A DNA stretch of 18,256 nucleotides, taken from the NCBI GenBank assembly GCA_034696485.1, contig JAQIWT010000551.1:1-18256 (forward strand), given 5' to 3'. The number at the start of each line of letters is the position of its first letter. Positions within the stretch are counted from its first letter, which is position 1. Source of the DNA: Isohypsibius dastychi (lineage: Eukaryota > Tardigrada > Eutardigrada > Parachela > Isohypsibiidae). Made by a program: the position numbers and the translations under genes. Shown here one piece after another: positions 9,101 through 16,600 of this stretch. The notes beneath the pieces were generated by a model, which saw only the letters and a program-made list of their open reading frames with translations, was not told the DNA's origin and did not search any database.

Positions 9101-12018
9101 CTTACACCTGGTCTTTTCATGTTTTTCAGTGAAGTCAGCGACTGCTGATCAGTCACTATCGTGAATTTATTTGGCGGTATTATCGATTCTAGGTACGTTC
9201 CAAAATTTTGCAATGCTGAAACAACCGCCCATAATTCTAGTTCCGGAATTGACCATTTTTCTGCTTGAGATGCGTTCAACTTTCTCGACATATACGCTAC
9301 TGGCTTCCATCCTGCCGTATGATATTGGACTAAAATAGCACCTATTCCTTCTCTGCTACTATCGCATCGTACTTCCGTTTTTAACGTTGGGTCGAATCTT
9401 GCTAACACTCTGGTTTCGCCTTGCGTACACATTTCCTTTTTTAGTGCTTCAAAAGCTGCTTTCTCTTTTTCACCCCAGTGAAACTTCTTCGATCCGCGGT
9501 TTAGGTCAGTAAGTGGTTTTGCTAGTGTAGCGAAATTCTTGATGAATTTTCTGTAATATGTACAGACTCCGATAAATCCTTGTACATCTTTCAATTTCGT
9601 TGGTTCCGGGAATTCTGCCATGGCTTTTATTTTCGCCGGATCCATTCTGATACCGTTTTCGTCAACCATGTGTCCCAGAAAAAATATTTCCCGTTGTGCG
9701 AATGTACATTTCTTCAATTTGATTGTTAATCTCGCATCTCTCAATCGTTCCAGCACTTTCTCCGTTCGTTCCGTTAGCTGCTCGAAAGAGTCTGCGAAAA
9801 TCAGGATGTCGTCGATATAACACATACATTCAACGTACAACATGTCTCCCAGCACTTGGTTCATCAATCTTTGAAATGTTGCGGGACCTCCGCAGAGTCC
9901 GAAAGGTAGTCTAGTGTATTCATACAACCCAATTGGAGTTTTAATCGCCGTTTTCTCTATATCTTTCGGTTCAATTGGAATTTGGTGAAACCCTTGATTC
10001 ATATCAATTGATGAAAACCATGTTGCTTTACCGATTGCATCTAATATCTGATCAATTCTTGGAAGCGGGTACACATCCGCCTTTGTAACACTGTTTAATC
10101 TCCTATAATCACACACCATTCTCATCTCGCCGCTCTTCTTTTTTACAAATGACACCGGCGATGACCACGCTGATCTTGGTTTTCTCATTATTCCTTCCTT
10201 CAGATATTCGTCGATTATTTTTTCAAGCAGCATTTTCTTTTCGTGCGAAAGAGGTCTTGGTGGTCCGGTTATTGGGTGACCCGTCGTTTCGATTTGGTGT
10301 GTTATTAATTTGGTATCTCCGACCGGGTTCGTTTTAGAGGGTAACACCTGCGGTACCTTAATAAACATGTTTACTACAGCGTCTGCTTGCTCTTTTGTGA
10401 GTTGGGCGGTACCCTGCAGGTTTTTTCCATTAATTGTTCTCTCTCCCGTTTTTTCACACACACCCGTAACTATCGGATCTGCATCTAGGATTCCCCATTC
10501 TACTCCCTCGCTCATCTTGTTTGACTCACATTGCTCCTGCCATTCAGGTACATCCACCGATACATTACTCTTTTCCCAATGTCGTTCGTGATTTTCTAGA
10601 AGTCGATGTGCTGCTGCATCTTCTCCCCAGCGTTTTCGATCCTCCGCCTTCGTGTGATCACTAAATAGCTTCTTCATTTCTTCTGTATCCCACCTCTTTT
10701 GCATGTAGGTTTTTCCAATCTCGTCGTACCAATAACGACATGGATCGCATGAACACAGATATCCATTTTCTCTTTCTAGTATAAACTGTCTTGCGAAGTA
10801 TTCTTCCTCTGGGACTTTGTATACAACTTCTGCGATTCCTATTTTCGTATTTCTCGCTAGTATTTTTCTCCATGCTTGCGTATTCCGCACCTTCAAGAGT
10901 GCCAATCCGTCCTTGAATTTAAGCATTGCGTCCATAAAGCCCCAACCATCATCCCATGCAGACCTGGCTATGGTTACGAATAGATCTCCTGTGAAATCTT
11001 TCATTTCCCAATCCAGCCTTGCCATGATAATACCTGAATCTTTTGCACCAACACTGGCTTGATAAGCCACCATTACATCTGTTTCTCTGAACAGTAGGTG
11101 TTTTCTGTTACTTTTAACTTCCTCCGTTTTTTCATTCTCTTCTCCAGGTTCTTGTATGCTGCATTTATGTGACTTGATTACTTTCTCCCAAAATAACCTC
11201 GCTAGGTCTTTGTGAATCGGGTGTATACCTGGTGTCGGGACTAGGTATGTTGATGGGATCCACCCCATTCTATTAAAACCCATGACCTTTGTCCAGCCTG
11301 CGTTTCCACCCGTTCCATGTGGAACCACTATTATTAACGGGTCTCCCGTGTCGGTTTGCATTTCTGACGATGATTGCGCGTTGTACTGCCAGACGGAGGT
11401 TACCAGTTTTCCTTTCACCCATTCGTTTACGTCCCAAATAGGTACGTAATTTTTGTTTCCTATTTCCGGGAATATTTCTCTTCCCCCTCCTACCTGGACT
11501 ACAGTTCGTCTTGGGATGGCTGGCGGATTTAATTTATCACAATTTTTTATCCATTCCTTGATTATGTCTGTTTTATCCTTATTTCGGTCTTCCGCGTTCT
11601 CTGTTAAAAAGTCTACCCATTCTTCCTCTTCCTCCAGTGGTTCGAACTCTTCTATGATTTTAATATAGTCTAAGTTATGCTTTTTTATCCACTCCTGATC
11701 AACATCTTCATCTATTCCGCACATGTCTTCATTGTTCCATACAATTTCTGTATTAACTTTCAGCTCTTCTCTTCTATTAGAGATTTTATGTGCTGCGTCT
11801 TTATCGCCGTACATCGTGCAAGATCCTGATCTAATCTCTCCCGTTATTGGATCTGCTTGGGACACCACAATTTCGCTCGTCAGAAACTTGAACGTTATGT
11901 CTTTTTTGTCTAGGAAATCGAATCCTATGTAAATTAGCTCGTCTCCTTTTCCGTCTTCGACGAAAAACATATGTTGATATTTAATCCCGTTTATGTCCAC
12001 CGTTAAGTTTGTCACCAA
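6199..12018 (-). CDS. pol: Pol: protease C-half, RT, RNase H, integrase
   Basis: About 1939 aa numbered from TTG at 12018; the frame is open from 12093, has no required ATG, and is probably reached by frameshift. Residues 1-40 contain IGFDFL (31-36), the C-terminal retropepsin motif matching the DTG encoded upstream in another frame. A long linker (about 60-570) includes a segment near 375-395 resembling the beta-barrel region that follows protease in many gypsy Pols. RT is about 575-790, with SSIDMNQGFHQI near 672 and YIDD at 734-737. RNase H is about 870-1005 (CDSSREG, PELELWA, TDQQSL, DADALSR). Integrase has an H2C2 zinc-binding region (about 1345-1385) and a catalytic D-x59-D-x35-E core (about 1420-1515), then a GPF module (about 1656). 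A charged tail of about 250 aa follows; no chromodomain was recognised. It copies the RNA and inserts the cDNA. TAA at 6199. Confidence 0.95.
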   Translation of the reverse strand: MVTNLTVDINGIKYQHMFFVEDGKGDELIYIGFDFLDKKDITFKFLTSEIVVSQADPITGEIRSGSCTMYGDKDAAHKISNRREELKVNTEIVWNNEDMCGIDEDVDQEWIKKHNLDYIKIIEEFEPLEEEEEWVDFLTENAEDRNKDKTDIIKEWIKNCDKLNPPAIPRRTVVQVGGGREIFPEIGNKNYVPIWDVNEWVKGKLVTSVWQYNAQSSSEMQTDTGDPLIIVVPHGTGGNAGWTKVMGFNRMGWIPSTYLVPTPGIHPIHKDLARLFWEKVIKSHKCSIQEPGEENEKTEEVKSNRKHLLFRETDVMVAYQASVGAKDSGIIMARLDWEMKDFTGDLFVTIARSAWDDGWGFMDAMLKFKDGLALLKVRNTQAWRKILARNTKIGIAEVVYKVPEEEYFARQFILERENGYLCSCDPCRYWYDEIGKTYMQKRWDTEEMKKLFSDHTKAEDRKRWGEDAAAHRLLENHERHWEKSNVSVDVPEWQEQCESNKMSEGVEWGILDADPIVTGVCEKTGERTINGKNLQGTAQLTKEQADAVVNMFIKVPQVLPSKTNPVGDTKLITHQIETTGHPITGPPRPLSHEKKMLLEKIIDEYLKEGIMRKPRSAWSSPVSFVKKKSGEMRMVCDYRRLNSVTKADVYPLPRIDQILDAIGKATWFSSIDMNQGFHQIPIEPKDIEKTAIKTPIGLYEYTRLPFGLCGGPATFQRLMNQVLGDMLYVECMCYIDDILIFADSFEQLTERTEKVLERLRDARLTIKLKKCTFAQREIFFLGHMVDENGIRMDPAKIKAMAEFPEPTKLKDVQGFIGVCTYYRKFIKNFATLAKPLTDLNRGSKKFHWGEKEKAAFEALKKEMCTQGETRVLARFDPTLKTEVRCDSSREGIGAILVQYHTAGWKPVAYMSRKLNASQAEKWSIPELELWAVVSALQNFGTYLESIIPPNKFTIVTDQQSLTSLKNMKRPGVRQARWQLFLDQFSFVVVHKPGHLNLDADALSRNPVDEPVPEGEEDVTELKCFSQRRFEENKRGLKYYIEEPRNYRKDWVEAGSEEAKIDDHELRKLIRNLYDKSVEQWLAELDGENIDSIIEQAMIIRPKDMTTEELLENLSEEVFAAIEKKENKKEKSLVRCEKKFVRNFWRAIAEVDNYTLPQEMSKLSSLSEIENTSASEMETENESEEPISKAKRKKKVKWTDENRKNEDPDYEPETHKKKKKEDKKVPPKRRTHWKDWERPAPKPIELPVTPKIKLNEKGEEEYVYTFSDENLGYKGWRDAQMDDNFGKRFITLFENSTPEPPMLEMEKAKKLSFCMVDNILHRIRRYQDTEKKLVYIPAKMRKSFLKDIHDSVAGGHGGVWATASIVRDRAWWPTMVQDIVRYVQTCDGCQRRKDPKVLPAGMLQHPTPPYRKFQWWHIDACGPFVVSDKGLMYILVAIDAFSKTMVLKAVKVIDSETTADFIMRNIIMQYGVPDNITSDNGSNFASRTMEHLFHWLGLKHIKITPLHPASNGQVERYMSEVKIYLSNQIKADQSNWSDFVPWMAFKHNVTKNRTTNYSPFKINYGIEARLPIDTWLSHLDDDGDLVSDYDMYIQRMQSIYNEICENVFTRIHFAHLKSGDRFNRSHRHVEFKEGQKVLILRNKYRKYESPKLAYKWIGPFTVLDKTSPNSYQVYWEGNQAHTLMRVHVSQMKAYHEREENFGMPKEGVTTRAQTNKDKNEEDASVDQYRIKTTKNLEPTKIRMRRVSEGEKTKQIDHYTVASVDEAKRKLAETARLANASENKTRDKGISQANEKKAAKAKPSEQPSEKQNGASEQTEQLGDSNKKTTEPHSEIGENFEELSEPADLSEIDFVDFPVIRDLYEPELEDGHPLISTKRTARRKRGNTLTSDFRIKKGQKPGESILDDLLRNVPLNPVDEPPKARNQVLTRAEKRKLEGKET

Positions 12019-13621
12019 ACATAGGTAGTGCTTTTCTCTCTCCGAAGCACGATACAGTAAACCACTTTCCGTATTTCGACGATAATTGTTCCATTACAAG
12101 ACCTCTCTTGTCACACTCCTTTCTAGATATTGTCGAGAGTGTAGCTCCCGTATCAAATATAGCTTTCATGCTGTATCCATTTATTTTTATGTCGAAAACC
12201 ATTGCGCCACGATATCTTGCCAACGGCACTATATCCGGTGTGACTGTTCCATCTTCGTTTGTCTTCGATATCACTTCCTCACTTCTTGATCTTACCTTGA
12301 AATCTTCGCCTTCTTGTTCACTATAAATTTCCTTCGATCTGTCTATTATACCGTCTACCGGTTCTGCCGCACATTCCGAAGCACTGATTCTATTATCCAT
12401 CATTTTAATTTTTTCACTTATGCCCATTTTCTTGAATCTGTTTAACAAAAAACTATATTCGATCTCCAATTCATTACAGCAATCTGCGCCCAGTATAATG
12501 CAATCAAACTGTGTTTCCATTACGTGAAACTGGAAATTTTTCTTTGCTACGCGTCCAGTTTCGCTCAATATTTCCAAGTCTACATCTAAGAATCCAACTC
12601 CTAATTGTCGTACTCGGTTATTTGCGTCGTAGATATTTCTGCTCGAAAACATTTTTGTCAACTTCCAATTCATTTCCCTTACTATCTTTGCCGGTATTAT
12701 TGAGATTTGTAAGGAAGATACTATTCGTGCAACGAATTCCACCCCGTTTACTTTAATGTCACTCTCTAGATATTTCTTAATTCTTCTTAATCTACAAGCG
12801 TTCGGGAGATTCTCTATTTCCTTGTCGGTTATTCCAATCTTTCTATGTTCCTCATTTAATTCTTCCAACGCTGCATTGACTTCTGGATCTCCATTCGCTA
12901 TCTCCAACTTCCGGTTCTCTTCAATCCTCCTTTCTAGGTTCCGCCTTTGGCAAGTGAACTCGATTTTCTCCTCCGGGTCTACCAGACTTCGTAGCTCACA
13001 CATGAGTTTTGATATTTCTTCATCATTCTTTCTGTTTACTTCATCCAGATAAGATTGTGCTTCTGCACTCCATTCTGGTGTTTTCGTTGCACCGAGCATC
13101 TTTGACTTGATTTGTTCCTTCATTTGTTTCCGACCCAGTTTCGAGAAGATTTTCTCTCCTAACTCAATCATATCTTTCTCTCTTTCCACGAAGCACTCGT
13201 CACATGTGATTTGACTTGGGCTCTTCTTCGTAGGTTTATTCTCTTTGTTTTTTATTGCATTTGCTCTTCTTTGTCTCTCCATTCTCTGGCCGCGTTCCCA
13301 TCTTGACATTGCCGGGTTCGGTTTCACCTGGTTCAATTTTTCGGTTTCGCTCCCTTCCTCATTTCCTGGTTCCAAGTCTTTCGGTCCTTTTTTCTTATGC
13401 TTCGCATTTTTATTCATTTTTGGTTTCTTCGGGCTAACGTCAACCTTATCCAGTCGTTCTCCTATATCACTCAAAGTGTCCTCGCTGTTTTCTGCGTATC
13501 TGTTCCTAAACTCGGGTTTCACGATCTCAGATCGGCAGTCGTCTTCTATACATTCCGGTGATTCCGCAGGAATTTCAGATTCTGGACTGCTGTCCTGCTC
13601 AGCAGACCCAACTAGTTTTTT
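11981..13621 (-). CDS. pro: Protease-frame ORF with two retropepsin-like units
   Basis: This frame is -1 relative to gag and opens through the A AAA AAC heptamer at 13615-13621; it ends with TAA at 11981, overlapping pol by 38 bp. Its first internal in-frame start-like codon is GTG at 13522, so frameshift entry is more likely than initiation. Numbering from 13522: residues 1-250 are charged and lysine-rich with predicted helices. About 255-365 resembles a retropepsin fold (VNGVEFVARIVSS ... CIILGADCCNEL) but has Val at 268 where the catalytic Asp should be and Ser in place of the Gly. About 445-510 is a second retropepsin N-half with intact DTGA at 457-460; its C-half with IGFDFL lies in the pol frame. 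So a full protease needs a +1 shift in the overlap. The protein presumably processes Gag and Pol. Family assignment of the second unit is firm; the first rests on pattern alignment. Confidence 0.85.
   Translation of the reverse strand, partial: KKLVGSAEQDSSPESEIPAESPECIEDDCRSEIVKPEFRNRYAENSEDTLSDIGERLDKVDVSPKKPKMNKNAKHKKKGPKDLEPGNEEGSETEKLNQVKPNPAMSRWERGQRMERQRRANAIKNKENKPTKKSPSQITCDECFVEREKDMIELGEKIFSKLGRKQMKEQIKSKMLGATKTPEWSAEAQSYLDEVNRKNDEEISKLMCELRSLVDPEEKIEFTCQRRNLERRIEENRKLEIANGDPEVNAALEELNEEHRKIGITDKEIENLPNACRLRRIKKYLESDIKVNGVEFVARIVSSLQISIIPAKIVREMNWKLTKMFSSRNIYDANNRVRQLGVGFLDVDLEILSETGRVAKKNFQFHVMETQFDCIILGADCCNELEIEYSFLLNRFKKMGISEKIKMMDNRISASECAAEPVDGIIDRSKEIYSEQEGEDFKVRSRSEEVISKTNEDGTVTPDIVPLARYRGAMVFDIKINGYSMKAIFDTGATLSTISRKECDKRGLVMEQLSSKYGKWFTVSCFGERKALPMFGDKLNGGHKRD
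12001..12007 (-). promoter_or_regulatory. Candidate +1 frameshift site CTT AAC G (pro to pol)
   Basis: In the 38-bp overlap of the protease and pol frames, the protease-frame codons read CTT AAC G. Slip of a Leu tRNA from CTT to TTA would enter the pol frame, as in the CTT AGG C site of yeast Ty1. The zero-frame next codon here is AAC, not a rare AGG, so pausing is not explained. A simple indel or assembly error is an equal alternative. Confidence 0.35.
13566..13609 (-). promoter_or_regulatory. Predicted frameshift-stimulating RNA pseudoknot
   Basis: On the minus strand stem 1 pairs CTGCTG (13605-13600) with CAGCAG (13592-13587). Its loop contains GCAGGA (13598-13593), which is the exact complement of TCCTGC downstream (13571-13566), giving stem 2. 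Connecting loops are 1, 0 and 15 nt, the geometry of H-type pseudoknots at retroviral gag-pro junctions. The spacer from the heptamer is 9 nt, or 6 if a GG/CC extension beyond a mismatch pairs. A plain hairpin TCTGC/GCAGG is the competing fold. Derived by eye, not by a folding program. Confidence 0.65.
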
Positions 13622-16600
13622 GGTTTGCTCCTCTCCCCCGATTTTCCTCGTGAACCCGATCTCTTTCTATCTGGTACCGGGGTTTTATGCACTTTACAGT
13701 GATATTCCTCGTATAAATCTTCCATTTCAAACGGTAACGGTCTAAAACGTTCACGTACTACATCCTTTGCATCCGGGCATTCCTTGAAAGAGTGTCCATT
13801 TTTGTGACAATGAGAGCAGAATTGTACGCCACAATATTTGAAATTCTCTTTAGCCTTCTGGGTGTATTCAGGTGTTCCAGGATCCACCCAATCAGCTGGT
13901 CTGTTTCTACCCCCTGGAGTTACATCTCTGTTTCCACTCCAAGCATTTCTCTTAGGTGCGCCCGTTCTTTCAAAAGGTCTGCTCTGTCTCGGGTTACTAC
14001 TCTTTTGGCCACTTGCCTCTTTTGCTTTCGTGGGGCACTCGCTCATATAATGTGGTCCCTTACATACATAGCACTCTATATGCTTTTTGTCTCGTTGTAC
14101 CGGTCCTGTGTTGGTACTTTCGGTTGCACTTGCCAATCTGGCATTCACCTCCCCATCCTCACGTCTTAGATCCTTCAAATTTGCCACAACTTCTTCAAGT
14201 ACTCCCGAGTACTTCCTATTTTGCGTCTCGAAATTTTCCGCATAACGAGTGTTCTGAATTTCTAAAGCTTCTGACAGTTTTTTAACTATCGATTCCATTG
14301 CTGTCTCGCTTCTATTCTCTACATCTCTTGTTACCAATCTTTCTCCATCTCTATCATACGTTTCCAGCGGCTTAAATTTCGTATAGCCCTTTGGAGACGG
14401 TACTAATCTCGCTTTTCTGCTTTCGTCATTTAGGTTAGAGCTTCTGTGATACTCCCACCATGTATTTAGTTCTTGTTTGAACTCTCCTACCGTGTTTAGT
14501 TTCAATCTTGTGATTCTTTCATGTTCTCCCGGTATTCTGGCCAACAAACCTTGTATAAGCTTTCCTACTTGTAATTTCTCGCTCAATCTGAGATCCGCTT
14601 TCATCATCAATCTCAACTTCGTTTCACAATAATTTTGTGCTGTTTCCAAATCAGGGTCGAACTGGTATTGATCCAAGTCTGTAGCCCACATTTCTGGTGT
14701 TTTCGTTACCGGGAATCTTCTTTTTAATCTTTCAATGAAAAAATCTAAATCATACCCTTTGGGCCAGTAAGCTAGTTCTCCGTTATACCATTCTCTTGCG
14801 TAACCTCTTAAACTAGTTTGCATCATAATCAACGTTGCTTTATTACCATAATTTTGTCCTTCCGCAGTAATTAAACTAGCGTTCACCCATTCATTCACAT
14901 TTTGGTTTTCATCCCCAAAAAATAAGTACGGGTCGTTTTTTCTGTTCCGCGGTATCTCTTCTTCTTCTTCGCGACGCCGTTCAGTCCTATCTCTCGTAGT
15001 CGTTCTCTGATTTCTTCTGTACGGCCTTTTCTGGTCTGTTTCGTAGTTGTCTTCCACCTCCGCGAATCCTGTATTTCTAACGTCCTCGTCCTGTCGGTTT
15101 CGTCTTGCTGGATTTTCTATTCTTGGTATGTTTTGCAGCGTTTCTGTGGATCTTCTCTGGTTCCTTGGTTCAATTATTACGCTGCCCTCCATATTCTTCT
15201 TTCTCTCTTTTTCCAAAGCTACCTTGAGTCTCTCATTCTCCAACAAGACCAGTGATATTTGACTTTTTGTTGGTGCCGCTACTGAATTTCTGCTTCCCGT
15301 TCTAGATTTTCGTGTTGATCCTAATCTTTTCATCGCTTCATCCATTAACGTAAAGTCTCCTCTTGCTTGTGCGTCCAGTACCGAATCTCTCTCCCGGTCG
15401 TTACGCAGCTGATCCCTCTGTAGCTGCAGTCTGTGCTCTTCCGCCTGTCTGTCTTGTTCTACTCTTTTCTTTCTTGCGTCTTCCAATGTCTTCTCGACTC
15501 TTCGTTTTCTTTCATTCGATTCCTGTTCTAAAATTTCCACTTCCCTCCGAAGCTGGAGTCTTCTTTGTTCTTGTTCTGCAGTTGGGTCCGCCGCGTTGGG
15601 AGCGATTACTGCCGGCGCTACCGTTGCGTTCGCATTTTCATTGACCGTTGCATTTGTTTCGGCTACAACAACCATATTCACCGTAAAATTCTTTTTGCTC
15701 CATAGCCTTCCTTCAAGGTCTGCCCACATTTCTACGAAGGTCTTCTGACTTGGTTCCGACGCTTCATTTCCTCCTTCTCTTGCGGTTTCTGCTATAGAAT
15801 TTGTACCAAGAACCATATTTGTCCTAAAATTTGTTTTGCTCCATTTACGACCTTCTTCATTTGCCAATTCTTCTTTTGTCTTAGCCCGATAAGTCGGTCG
15901 CTTGTCGATTGATTTCGTATCTTTGTTGTCTTCCACGTCGCTAATATCTTGTTCCTGGTCATTTTCCGAATGTCGGCGTTCAGATCCCATTTTAGACGAG
16001 GCGCTCATTGAAGGTGTTATACTTACTACAGACATTGAGTCATCTACGTTACTTGGTACCGGCATTTTTCCTTCTTTGTGCCATTTTTTAAGAGTTTCAT
16101 CTCGCCATGCTGCCGTAACTTCTATTTTTTCCTCCTGTTCGAAGTTATCCACCATAGCTTCCATTGTGTCATGGTCTACACGGAATCTTCTTCCATTCTT
16201 CGCTCTGTGTTCTCTCAGGAGGTCCTTTTCCGCAGCCAATTCGAGCTGTGCCATGTGCAAATACTTTCTTATCTGTTTCTCTTGCTCGGCTAACGATTGA
16301 ATTAGCTCCTCCTGATTTTTCATCTGATTTTGATTAAACTCCATTCTTCCTATGTATTCATTTTCCATTTCCAATAATCTCTTCTTGTGCTCTAACTTGT
16401 AGATTTCGTTGTTATAAGACGTCTCATCCCCACTTTTCAACATTTTTTTGGCTTCCTTCAGCTCCTTTTTTACTATCGTCAGTTGCCTGTTAGCCTCTCT
16501 ATAACGAGGTTCCCACGTCGTTAACTTCTTATTTTCTGTTACTAAATCCGTGACCACAATTTGTGCTTGCTCTTTCGCCTGATCGAGTTGAGTCCTGAAA

